From: Actinomucor elegans
Taxonomy: Eukaryota > Mucoromycota > Mucoromycetes > Mucorales > Mucoraceae
DNA length: 64,000 bases
Direction of reading: 5' to 3'
Assembly: GCA_026027325.1 (NCBI GenBank)
Contig: JAMSLZ010000018.1
Location: forward strand, 372,001-436,000
The translations under genes and the position numbers were made by a program. The first letter of the stretch is position 1; each line of letters starts with the position of its first letter. Below are positions 34,356 to 46,658 of this stretch, one piece after another. The notes beneath the pieces are model-generated. The model did no database searches. It was given only the letters and a program-made list of their open reading frames with translations, and was not told where the DNA came from.

Positions 34356-35625
34356 AATGTTTTTGAAGGACTGATTCAAAGGATGGTGATTTCTTTTTTT
34401 TTTTTGTCAATAATGAAGACCTCTTTTATATGCAGATTTAGCTTGCTTGTGTGGCCTCATTGAGAAGCACAAAACCATGAAAACCATATTACAACTTGAA
34501 TAAAGCAAGAAGAGTATCTTTATGTAATAGTGTTTTAAATTAAAGGATATTTGAGGTAACCCTCCATTCATGGGCCGTCTTACCATTCTGTTTTCTATAA
34601 CGGTACTGTTGATCGGTAATAAGCAACAGCTTATCTATTGTCAAGGTTAGGGCATTAAAAATAAAGTATAAATACAGTATAAAAGAATGAAAGTGCTCCA
34701 GACTCTACTACTATTCGCGTTTAAGTAAGATAACTCCTTGACCTTCTCTTTGGACAAAGTAAGGTCCTTGAACAGAAGAAGCTAAATGTTCACATCAGTA
34801 GCACTTCCATCGATCGATTAGCTGAATAGTCTTCTTACGCGTTCAATACTAAGTGGGAACATTGTACAGCATGATTGTGAGAGGTGTACAGAATATAAGC
34901 GTTAGCTAATGGGATTGACATAATCGATCATGACTTTATGTAATGATTCTAATACTATAGCGCGTATTTTGGCCTCTGGGTGATGAACGAAGGGAGTTAA
35001 CAGAAGTAGATATAGTAATACTGAATACAAGAATGTATATAAGCATACATGTACAATAGTGTTTATTTGCGTTTTGTGATGAATGAAAATAAAGCTATCT
35101 GATAACACATCAGTATAGAAGGATAACTATTATTTTATTAGAAAGTGAGTAGGCATGTAAAAGATCATTGTGTTATACACAAATACAGGCTTGCAAAGCA
35201 AATGCAATCATATATAGATCAGGCTTATATGATATGGTATTACAAATTCATTTGGTAGCCATATTTCATAATCATTTGTGTAAGTAGTAAAAGAGACCCA
35301 CGGAATCCTATTAACCATGGTACTGTATCGTGGTATTAAATCGTTGTACAGGTTGGTGAACCCAAGCTTTGTACAACCAAAGAACCATTACCAGCTTGAA
35401 TTTGACATACGGTCAGATCGTTTCAATTAGTGAATCCTTTTTATTGAACACTATACTAAATAAATTGCTATATAAATGTGATATATATGATAGTAATCTA
35501 CGGTATGTGCAGACGCTATAATAGAATACAGATATGTTTCAAGACAATTACTTCTAACAGGATTGTATATATATATACGGGATGATGTTTAACCGAGAAA
35601 GAATAACGGATTTGTATCAGTAAAA
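34356..35625. other. Intergenic region
   Basis: The chitinase promoter occupies the left end. The rest is AT-rich with no coding signal; the 68-residue minus-strand frame at 34902-35108 looks like chance. Confidence 0.55.
34423..34430 (-). promoter_or_regulatory. TATA box of the chitinase gene
   Basis: TATAAAAG on the minus strand, 68 bp upstream of the chitinase start codon. Spacing and match are good for a core promoter. Confidence 0.55.
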
Positions 35626-38133
35626 CTAATTGAACATGGCTTCAACAAACGAGTCATAGTCAAACGCATCAGATTCAGTATGAGAGCTTCTTGGCATTGT
35701 CTTTTTTAAATAGTCTATCATTGGCATTGGTATTTGACTCATTCTCAAATCTAGTTCAGTGATAAAAGGCTTGTCTCCGGCCATTGTTCTAAATGAGTCT
35801 CGAAGTTGATCGGGCGTAGTCTTGTCTTCTGTTACTGAAACCATGAAACGAATGAACTGTTCAAAAGACATAAAGTCCTCGTCATGGGTAATATCATAAA
35901 AGATGCATTCCAGTCTGTCATTATCGTATACGATACCAAGACTAGAAAGAGCATATTTGAATTCAGAGACTGATAAAGTATTAGTGTAGTCTTTATCAAA
36001 GAAACGAAATGTCTGCTCAAATTCTTCCAGCTGCACAGGTGTTAGGTTGGTCATATTTCTAGAAACGATCTATAGGGGCGCAATTTAGAAACAATGCATC
36101 TATATTCAACATGTAGCTATGTTACCTGATTTTGTATAAACGCACTCTTCTTTTGTACGGCTTCTTTAACTAGGTTCAACCCAAAATTAAGATCTTCAAA
36201 TGAGTAGACTGTGTAATCGTTCTCTTCGGTATTAGCTTCTATGCATTCTCGGTCTAGCATCTGAATAATATCCAGTGATTCTTGTAATGGCTCAAATAAG
36301 TTTGTCAGTCCTTGAACAAGCGCAAGCTGTGACGGAAGGCTACCCTCTAGATCAACTAGTTTTGCTGAAATAGAATCCAGTTGATATTGAAAGTCATTTG
36401 CAGCTTCGGCAAAGGTCTTACGAAGCCCTTCTTTGATTCTAGTAATGAAGTCATTAATTAGATATTCGGGCCCTAGTGTATCTGTATCCTTACTCTCTAA
36501 TTGTTCTATTTATCCTTCTATGGTATTTAGCTTCATTTTGTAACAGAACGTTCCACGTATTGTCCAAATCCTTTAAAGTCAATCCAGGGGGTGGGTAGTA
36601 AGGCTTCAGATTGTAAGTTTTTGCTTTAGTTTGAATGTTTCCCAGTAACGCATCAATATTCCTTTTCTCTGCCACCCAAGCCCGTTTCTCTTCGCTTTTA
36701 TAAAGATCAAATGCGCGACTTTTCTCTTTTGCATCGATATAACTATCTGTCAGCTCCGTGTTTGCCCATTCGTCCTGAATGAACTCTACTGCTTCCATTA
36801 ACTAAAATGGAATACATAGATTTAATTTCTGTAAACCCAGCATTATATAAACAGTTTACCTCTCGTACGCGTACTTCGTATTGATGCTCCATATCGCAAA
36901 CCGATACTAGTACATCTGCAAATTTAGCTACTCTTCTTCCTGCAGTTTCGAATTCATCTACAGAAATATCTTAGTAAGTTGATCCCTGACCATTCTTTAT
37001 TTTTAGCAAGTCTTACCCCGCGCTGAAAAAGCATGAAAGTATTCTGCTACATAGGTCATAACGGATCGTTCATCTGGCTTTGATATGTCACAAACATCCT
37101 CTACATCCAATAATTGCTGATTCCGAAATCAATGTTAGTCTTTGGGTATGGTTGTTTTGAAATTATTCCTTACGGGAATGTTTAATTTTTGAGCTGCTTC
37201 AAAAGCTATTGCAGTATTCCCATGCCTATCAGTCTATATACCAAAGCCTATTAATAATGCATCTAGTTGCATCAATACTTCCTATACCTTGTCCAACGAA
37301 TGATAATCGATTAATTCCGGGTGGTGATGATGGATCAACGCGCAGCTATGGAGACATGTTAATACATATTTCAACTGGATAAGTTTTTAACTCACAATGC
37401 TAAACCATCTGTCCAGCTATACGTAAAATCACAAATATCAACGTCTTCGTAGTTGGCAGTTTTACGTTGGCACCATAGCAATAGACCTTCTCTCGCGTTT
37501 TTACCATCTTGACTGATAATTATTACCATGTTTAGTTACTATGTTTCTCAAACTTTTTCGAGATAAACTTACTTGATATCCGAGATTGTAAATCTTAAAA
37601 TGATGGTCCATAGCATACCCAATACCAACTTTAAATTCTTGTTGACTATATCTTCAGCTCCGATATTAGTCAAGGAAACACCTCGTAATTTGATGAAATC
37701 CAACGCTTTGTTGACATTTTCCATTTTTTGGAACACCATGCCGGGGCTTTGGTTAAAAGGTCGAAGTGATTGTCCCCCAATAATTTCCTACGAACGGTTA
37801 ATTTCGATTCTGAAGTGCCAGTCGGTTCATCTTACAAGTAACTGGAGTAATCGAACACCGTTAGCCAAGTCTTCGTTCAAATGAACTATGTGAGGGATAT
37901 CTTTCACGTCTAGCTTATTATTAACCCACTTTGTAAAAGCTATACAAATTATTAGTACCTCTGCTCACTCTACAACGCGATAGTTTTACTTTTTTTCTGA
38001 ATGAGCTCCCAGGCATTCACCATTTGTCTCTTCTCTGTTGTATAACCATGTTATGAGTATTCGGAGCTTAATTTGATGCTTTTACTATATGCCAACCTTC
38101 AGTTGCTTTCTTTAAAGAAGCCTGTGTAAGCAT
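35626..38133 (-). CDS. ain1: Alpha-actinin (actin cross-linker)
   Basis: Twelve exons: 38133-38097, 38034-37990, 37939-37836, 37787-37573, 37512-37396, 37345-37288, 37233-37174, 37116-37017, 36957-36860, 36801-36494, 36438-36126, 36069-35626, giving 632 residues, close to fission-yeast Ain1. Two CH domains: WELIQKKTFTKWVNNKL, NGVRLLQLLEIIGG, then EGLLLWCQRKTA, CALIHHHHPELIDY and YVAEYFHAFSA. A short spectrin-like rod holds EAVEFIQDEWAN and INRTIREIKEGLRKTF. The C-terminal EF hands read DKDYTNTLSVSE, with Asn where the loop Gly is normal, and a second strongly degenerate loop, so calcium binding may be weak. Expected at the septation ring and actin cables. Confidence 0.93.
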
Positions 38134-38736
38134 TTTGCTAGTTATTGTATGTAAAAAAAAAAGTTCTGTATAAACTCTATTGAAAAGAAAAGGAAAACAA
38201 TCAAAAACAATCTCTTAACATAGAAATGCACTGGGCAATGGAATAATATTTTCCTTAAAAGGGTTTCGACATAAACAAAGGTTGGTATAAACTCCGAGGT
38301 ATCTGCTCTCTTTCAGTGAAGAGCGACTGTAGAATGTTTATTTCGCGTCTGTCAAAGATGTTATGAGAGTGTTCCTTTGCATTTCTGTAAACTCTGTTAT
38401 TATATCTAGCAATAATATACGCGATTTGTTTTCTATCGTTTCCGTTGTATACCTGACATTACAAACCTCACTACCACTGTCTGCTACTCCATATAGAGGA
38501 GTGTCTGCGGAATTTATCTGTCATTTTTACACTGGTATAAGTACATATATTTCATTTAAATGCTGATTTATATTAATTGCCGGACGTGGATTGTCGATTT
38601 CATTGGACGTCCGGATTTCAATTACGGATTCATGACCATGACATTTCCTTTGAATAATAAAAATGAATATGTTTTATAATAAACATGCCTAAATTTTTGA
38701 AACATGAACGTGCATATAACGCCTTCCTCTCTCTCT

Positions 38737-38767
<31 letters not shown>

Positions 38768-40114
38768 GGCCGAAGTAATATTGAAATGATACACCGCCAT
38801 CTCCAGGCGCTAATAAACTCTTACCATCTGGAGTAACACTTTATTTTCAATTCCTTACAAAAGTATATCATTAAAAATATAATGTTTCCATCATAGGTTT
38901 TATTAAACTCTTAAAGTTCGTATTTGCATTCTACACCTACAACAAATTCAGTTTTAATTTTCGGATAATTTTAGTCCATGCTTTCATGTTCAGAAAAATG
39001 GCATATCCCATTTGTTGGAAGACAAGGTCTCTATTGATCTCGGTCAAATGTCGCGTCTTGTTAGTATTCCATGTTCAAAAGGAGTTGTTGTATCAGCTAA
39101 GGCCTCAGATCAGTTTCAATTTTTTTAACAAGAGGATTTATCCTCATATGTTAATATACAACCTTTACTAGTCCCAACTGGTTTATTTTCGTTTTGTCTT
39201 GTGTAAATATTACTAGTTTAAATCAAAAAAAAATCAACAGTCCATTTAGAGTAAAGATTAATGAACACATTCGACATTTTACCAAAATCGACTGATCTAA
39301 TGTAAAGCTTTTGGCTAAATCGTTTAAATATTATATACTTCTTGTACTCTTGTCAAACAGCAGCTGTAATTGATGTAACGCTTTGTTATAGTCATATACT
39401 AATTACTAAGTTGGACATTAAACTGAAATAATAGGTCGAGAAATGCTGGGTTGTCAAAAATGACACAATTTCAGAAATATAGAGTATAACCCCAGGCCCA
39501 AATATTCAAAAAAAAAAAAGACTTGTTCTGTGAAGCATGAATAATATATTTTAAAGACGTCAAATATTCATGATGGCCTAATATATCGGAAGGTATTTAA
39601 ATGTATTTTTATTGGGATTTTATAGCTTCGAATTGTAGTTGCATTTCTTAAGGTACCAGAATCACTTTTCATCAAGATATCAATTAAATCAATGATTTTT
39701 ACGCCATTCAACGCGTATCTCAGTATAGATATTAATGCTTTGATTGTCGTCTAATGGAGAACATGGCCCAGATTATTAGTTTAAGCGAGACGTGATCCCA
39801 CCTATCTTAGGCTTATCGAGCATTAGTTGCGTGAAACCTAGCTATGATCTGCAGCTTTCGTAAAACTAAACAGCACATGAATCAGAAATCAACTAACTAA
39901 AAAATTAAAGTCAAAACGCGTAACACTAAAGAAGCTCCAAGATGACGATAGCATTATTCAATATACAGAGCATGCTGTCAATATGTCATCATATTTGAAA
40001 CCCCTCCTCTGGTATTCATAATTATGCGCGTGGTATTTAACATAAAAATAAAAAAAATACTTGACCCCAGATTTATTAACTTCCTTTTCTTCTTGAAAAC
40101 CACTACATCATATA
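38134..40114. other. Intergenic region
   Basis: About 2 kb between the divergent alpha-actinin and membrane-protein genes. A CT run followed by 27 T lies at about 38728-38767. Nothing coding is supported. Confidence 0.6.
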
Positions 40115-40840
40115 ATGGCCGCTAAAAACAACACTGATATCTCTGTTTCTCCTGCTGCTCCCACAAGACGCCCTATTTCAACCACGAACAAAGTGTCCAG
40201 ATTCTTATTGGATCCTTGGTCAACTGCCAAGGTAGTATTGCCTTCTGCAGCTGTGCAACTGGTGATCCATCAAACAGTATTGAAAAAGGCATCTTTACGC
40301 GAGCTTACCTTGGGCCTTACATTGTTAAATGCTATCTGGTTCGCTACTACTTTAAACCTGAGTTATATTGAAACCCCTCTACTTGCTAATGTTCCCTCTC
40401 TGAATGAAGAAACAAAACTGGATGTAGGCCGTCACCGTTTTAACTGGATCAATAAAATCGAGGTAAGATATAAAAAGTTTCACCGAAACTGTGTGTGCAT
40501 GTGTTGAATACAATATTAGGCTACTCTCAGTTTGATCAGTCTTGATTTATTTTTGAACTGGAATGCACGTATTGCGAGACACGATGGATTTGTTGATAAT
40601 GTTTTGAAAACTGTCGCACTTGCTCCAATCGCTATCACTGTGGCTCAATCAGTTTACTTTCTACCAGCATTTAATAAGCGCGCTCAACTTGTGGCCTCGG
40701 GCGTTTCCACCCCCGAGGAGATTTGGAATCAGGATACATTCTTCTTGAAAGGCCATCGCGCTTATATTACTTTCGATACTCTCAAGATTTCGGCTTTGGC
40801 AGTTGCTGGACTTCGTTTTGGTTTGATGTTGAAAAACTAA
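40115..40840 (+). CDS. Conserved integral membrane protein of unknown function
   Basis: Two exons, 40115-40462 and 40520-40840, giving 222 residues. A Ser/Thr/Pro-rich N-terminus precedes about four hydrophobic segments: around 40-60, 64-85, 118-132/145-165 and 200-220. The stretch IETPLLANVPSL then LDVGRHRFNWINKIEATLSL resembles a pattern I associate with small four-helix bacterial and fungal proteins (RFxxPSL..A..LGR..F..LN..E). I cannot name a function. The first exon starts right after the initiating ATG in an ATAATGG context. Confidence 0.75.
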
Positions 40841-42710
40841 ATGTAGTGTCTAAAGGAGAAAAAAGAAAGAAAAACGCGCTATATCTTTTGTCATTAATCA
40901 ATAAACTATCTACCAACTACATTTTATAATATTTCCGAAATTTCACGGTTGAAATTCAAACATTCAACTATTCAGAGATTTCTCAAAGTAGTAGATTAAA
41001 GGGAAGGCTTTTATTTTTGCGACTTCTTATATAAGTAGCTTTAATCGGGCTAATATTGAATCATGTTTATGCCACCTCTTTGTAAACATTCATAAAAAAG
41101 GGGCTGTGGGTGACGAAGCAAGCTCCACTTTTTCTTTATATACGCTCTTAAAGAATTTTTGAGTTTCTATTAGATGCAGTAGCTCATCCTGATTGAGATC
41201 AAACAAAATCGCTAGTATTCATTCACGCGCCATGCCAACTTGGACGTTACTTTGGGAGGAAAATTATGTTTATAAAATAATCACAATGCAAAAACCGACG
41301 GATTAAGATTCATGCTTTGCAAGTTTAACTAACATTGTAGAGAACTATTTCGCCTTTTAAATGAATTAGCTATTGTAAGATTACGAGAATAAAAAATTGG
41401 CCCAGAAAGTAAAAAGGTGTTATAATCGGAGTTGATGCTCATTTCCTTTTGAGATTTCATGTACGGAGATCTTTTCGCTTGTTTCTTAAAGGTTTCTCGT
41501 CTATTGATTGGATTAATACTCGCCAAAACAAACTAAATTAATCTTTGATGCAAAAAATATGTATGTTATTATAAATAACCTTTATATCTTGCTACAAAAG
41601 CCTTGAGGACTACGCAGGAGAATACTGAAATTAGCAAAAGGTTTTTATGAAAAATCTAGCTCTAATCCAAAGACAAAAAAAAAAAACCAGTAAATTGGTT
41701 CAAATCAAAAGTACTTTTTTCATCATTCGATATACAACGAATTGTTGTAAAAAAAAAAATTGCTAATAAATTCATTTAACGCTATCATTACATCAAGGTT
41801 AGATTAAAGTATAGTATGAGTATCATCGAATTATGTACACTTTTTTATCCATTGAATGGATGGGTGCTTGAATGGTAAGACAAGATAAAATGCTATCCCC
41901 CTCCCGTAAAGATAACAACGTGGCTTAACATGTTGCATCTAAAACTCCCAATGGATTGGTGCAAAGTCTACTAACAAAAATTTGCTCAGTATTTACCTGC
42001 GCGAGTAGTAAAATCTTAAAAACACTCAGTTTGTAGTAATGTTATGACATTCCAAACGAACCAATACAACATATTTAAAAATTGAAACCGAATAGAGGAA
42101 GTTGTAACAGATGCAGCAGTATATTATGAGCATAGAACACTTTCCAAATGCGACATTCACACCGAAAAACCTATGTGCGGGTAGAACCGTTTTGATAAAA
42201 AAAAATGTCAGAAGCAACGAGTTATGTTTAGACCCTTTTTTAAACTTTTAAACTACTGATCAGTTTGTGAACCAGTGACAATGATTAGCATGCATCCTAT
42301 TGAATGTTTTGACTGTCCGGTACACATGATATGAAAAAAAGATATTTTTGTTTGATTCTCAACGTTGTGCAACTTACGCACACAAGCTGAATGGTCTTTT
42401 TATGGTGCACAGACCTAACGAACAATCAGATGATTCAACTGGAGCTGATTATTGCGCGCTCAAAAGGATACGATTTAAGCTTGGTTAGAATCCGTATGAA
42501 ACTTGATTTGATTGGACTTTATTTGAAGGAAAGTGATACAGAGAGAAAAAAAGGAATGTAAATGCTATTCAGACAAAAAGCACAGCTTTTCGAATAAATG
42601 TTTTTTTGAATAAGGAATGGCAGATATGTATACATGTATATATATATATAATCGAAAATACACAGTATTTCGGGACAAGGGGGGTTTATATTTGACGGAA
42701 AGTGATTGGT
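40841..42710. other. Intergenic region
   Basis: No gene. Holds a clear repeat copy (42111-42175) and a weak one near 41172-41200, with A runs near 41670 and 41748. Lies between convergent gene ends. Confidence 0.6.
42111..42175 (+). repeat. Dispersed 75-bp repeat, copy H
   Basis: GATGCAGCAG then TTATGAGCATAGAACACTTT and AAATGCGACATTCACACC, with the core exactly 35 nt after the CAGCAG start, and a CCGAAAAACC tail. Confidence 0.65.
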
Positions 42711-43944
42711 TTATAAAAGAGGTGTAAATAACATGGATTGCTGCTGAATCATCATTTGATATAGTTCATCATTCTCTGTAGGATAAAAAAAAGGTGCTTG
42801 AAGCATCATGTTTGCTTTAGATAATTGTTGAGGATTAATCATGCCATATGGATTACTGTGATACATCATTTGCTGTGGAACATACCCACCATTCATTGAA
42901 GATGGCTCTGGAGTGGCAGAAGGTGACATGGTAAAATCACGGCAAAGATCCAATACTGGCACTATGTTAATTTTAGAGGCTAATTCCGGTGCCAACGAAA
43001 TTAAGTCTAAAAGTGCTTGTTTAAATGATTGATGATTGCCTTGAAGAATATGTGTTGTATCTACGCTAGCCTGCTTGTCTTCAGTAAAATCACCACATCG
43101 AACCCATTGGTTGTCTTGGCCAAAGCGCCACATGGAAAATACCACAGGTAAACTCAACTCGATATCCAGTTGTCCTACCAGTTCTCCTGTTTCTGGTTGT
43201 ATTTGCTGACTTAGGCGGAGTTGACGGATACCATCAAAACCAACTTGAATACGGAAGTGATGACCCTCGGCTTGTACTCGCCAAATTAACTCGCGATCGA
43301 TAGGACTGCTGTAACAAACAAGATCCCAATCTTTTTGCTGAGTCTGAGCAGAAGCATGGGCAAACCTTGTCCAAGAACCAATGCGGAGCACGCTGACGGG
43401 AAGTGGTACCATTTGAATCGGAATTTCTGCAGTATTCAATAGTACTAAACATACAAAATAAGTGAAATGTATTTAATTAATTAGCATGTTTCTAAATACC
43501 TTCATGATGTCCTTCTGACATGGCTCGAGTATTTTCATGAGCTCGAACAATATCCAATAGATGAGAAGACTTCTCTGGTTTCGAACTCGAGCGAGGTCTT
43601 TTACGGATTTGATGGCTATCTTGTTTTAATTCCTCAAAACGTTCAGGTGTCATCATTGTTCGGAAAGTAGCTTGATAACGAGGTGGAGTATGGTGGCGAT
43701 CCATAGGTGCGATAAGTGAAGGTGTATTGGTCGTAGTAAAGGAGCTAAGTGCCTCACTCTTTCTAGCCTTTGCACGGCGGTTTTGAAACCAAATTTGAAT
43801 GGTTCTTTCTGTAACGTCAAGCTCGCGAGCTAAACGACTACGGACACTAGAATCTGGGAGTGGGTTGTTATTGAAAGATTCTTGAAGGACGGTTACTTGA
43901 CTTGGCTTCAAGTGAGTACGCTTTCTTGTAGTTGTTGTGTTCAT
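42711..43944 (-). CDS. Homeodomain transcription factor
   Basis: Two exons, 43944-43500 and 43444-42711, giving 392 residues. The homeodomain lies at about residues 7-66: RKRTHLKPSQVTVLQESF, SSVRSRLARELDVTERTIQI and the recognition helix WFQNRRAKARK with Gln at position 50. A basic/Ser stretch (RKRPRSSSKPEKSS) follows, then a beta-rich domain (VSVLRIGSWTRF, ELIWRVQAEGHHFRIQVGFD) shared with some fungal homeobox proteins of the Phx1/Pah1 type. The C-terminus is Met/Gln/Pro-rich and could activate transcription. The target is unknown. The upstream non-coding region is over 2.5 kb. Confidence 0.88.
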
Positions 43945-46658
43945 TTTTTTTTTTATAAAAAAGAAAGTTTATTGGTATCAAGGAAAGTTGACGTTGGTAA
44001 TGAAAGATTTCGTGATCCAGCACGTAGTTTAATAGAGAGAAAGAGATAAGAAAGAAGCAAGAGAAGCAAAGCTTTTAAAGGATACTATTCGGATTCCGGT
44101 TCAAGGGGATAGGTCCAGAACGAGGGCTCCGTATTCTCCTCTCCTGTTTAAATTTAGACGTTTTTAATTGGAAAGGATGCGATTGAGATTGCAATCTGAA
44201 CTTTGTGGCCTGCGAAAAAAAAAAAACTTTGTTTCAACACGATAGAAACTATCCTTTTATCATTATATGAAACTATAGATACAATAGGTGTGTCTACTAT
44301 ATATATTTGCGCTAAAGAGCGCCTATAAACAGATCAACATGCAAGGTCTGTAAGATGAAGCATGCTTGATTTAGGCTCAGAAGCATACTAGTTTTGTAAA
44401 CAGAAAAGGATCGGGTAAGACGTTGTCAACAACTTGAAAACAGCACTACTTTGTGTTTTCGAGAAGTGCTCAAAAGTTATAGTATGCCAAACTGCATCAT
44501 AATTGAGACTGCTGTAAAATACTACCTGTTCTAAGACCTTTAGCACTTATATACAATATCAAGCGGTTAAGAAATCTAATTCATATGAAAGAACGCGTTT
44601 TATTCTCTATTTTGTCCGGAAATCATTGACATATTTCAGTTCATTGTTGAGAAACATGAGATTTCGTGGCAATAATAGTATACCTAGAACCATCATTTCA
44701 TATGCCGCTTCAATAGTAATTTATACTCCGTCAACGACCTCACTCTCCCCTATAGCACTTTACAACAGTACCGTAAAGTTGTCAAAGTTGGATCATTCAA
44801 ACAAGGTTATACCGGTTTATCATTTATTGAAAATAAAATATATATCTTGGCAAAATATGAATTTCAACAGTTATTATAATCAATCAATAATACCATTTCA
44901 TTTGCAGATGGAACCTCCGAAACTCAGTGTATCTCAATCCCTAACGTATGTTTCTGCCGATAAATGATTAGAAAGCTAGTTTTTTAAAATTCGTACCAAT
45001 CATTCTATATTTCACCCAAAGGTAAACGACTAATCTCGGCTTCTTGTTGCACCAGGTACGATTCTTTGTTTTTATAGCACAACCAGTTTCAATTACAGCC
45101 CATCAATGAAATTAAATCATCTGCGTTTCAGGTTTCAGGATTTCTGCACTCAGTGCAAATTGACAATGAACTAATTGTTAGCTGTCTAATAATTACTAGT
45201 AGGCAGCCAAGAGCTGAACCATTTTGACTAGGCAAACAACTATTGGTAATATATAACAAAAGCAGTTTAAGGCTTAGCACTGCAGTGCGACTAGGACCTT
45301 TGAATTTTTCTTCATTAATATACGCAGATATGGACAGTTTATGGTAATAAGAATTTTGATGCAATTGGTATCAAATAGGATATGGCGCCTGCATATAACA
45401 GGTCAACTGCAGAAAATTGCCAAATGACACATCCTAGATTTTATCAGCTTCAAAAAAAAAAAAAAAGGAAACCTTTGGGGCCCAGAGCCTTGGTTCTGAC
45501 CCCGAAGATGAATGCAGCAAGGTGACGGTTACACTCAAATATTCTGGGAACAACCTTTTCCTGACTAACGCGATATCTATAAACAGAAAATTTGATAGCC
45601 AGCCTTTTGGTTGCTTAAAAAAAAGACGCTTTATTGGCCTAATCTACTGCCTAGAACTGCCAAGAAGTCCCCGTAGATCTCTTTACTTTATGAGGTGTAG
45701 TGACCTTTTCGTGGTTGTTAAAATTACATCCAATAACAATACTCAGTGCTCCATTCTTTCTTATTGGCTGCATGACTAACAGTTCTTTTGCTTTCTAAAT
45801 CCATTGCTTTTGCTCATCAATGAACTATTATATAATAAAGATACCTAGTATAACTTGAGGCTGAAAATATAAAGAGCAGAAGCCGCAGTTAGAATGAGGT
45901 GATACATAACAAAGTTCCTATCTATATCAATGATGAAAACAATCATTATTATTGTCTTGTATAAAACAAGAGGATCTCACGGCTCAGCCTTTGACAATGA
46001 CCCACTATGAAACGCAATCTTGATTTGCATCAAAAAGCAAGATATGCTAATGTCATTGTCCAAACACATGTAGCATTTAACTGCGCACCAACTCAGTTTT
46101 GGCGTATGCTTAATTGTTTAGATCCAAGCCCTGGCAAAGCTCTGCCATTGTTAAGAGCCATTTCTAGAACGGGTGTAACATCTGCAAACAAGTTGTGATT
46201 AGCATCCTCTATTTAATGATCTATTTTATCATACCTTACGATTTATAATACCCAGGTAGAACTTTTTTGTTTCAAAGTGCTAACAAAAATAAAAACAATT
46301 GAGGTTGACTATACTGTTTCTTATTTATTATTGTCAACATCTTTATTTAAGTTTATGCAAGCACAGCCGCACAATGGCACCTGGAATGAATTGAATTCAC
46401 TAGAATTCTCAGATCTGAAATGTTCATCCAGCCCAAAGTATACGTATATAAACCATCCGTAAAGAACAGTGGTCCTTTCATTCACCCTTTTTTCTTTCCT
46501 GTCGCCGCCTATATCGGTTAGTAAAAAACTAGAAAGATCTGGCCGATCATTAAGCATCCAGAACGTCACTTTTTCCATCCAATTAACCTATATAAAATAA
46601 CCGTTTAATTACCTATTTTCTTTTCCTTCTTTCTTTAAACTTATTCATTAAAAAGACT
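43945..46658. other. Long intergenic region
   Basis: 2.7 kb between divergent homeobox and MscS genes with no supportable gene. Frames at 44626-44967, 45522-45779 and 46007-46198 lack domain signals or partner exons. The size fits extended regulatory DNA of a transcription-factor gene, which is only inference. Confidence 0.55.

Noticed and set aside
44626..46198. Several 60-113 residue frames between the homeobox and MscS genes
   Set aside because: No domain, signal peptide, splice partner or codon bias distinct from the surrounding non-coding DNA.
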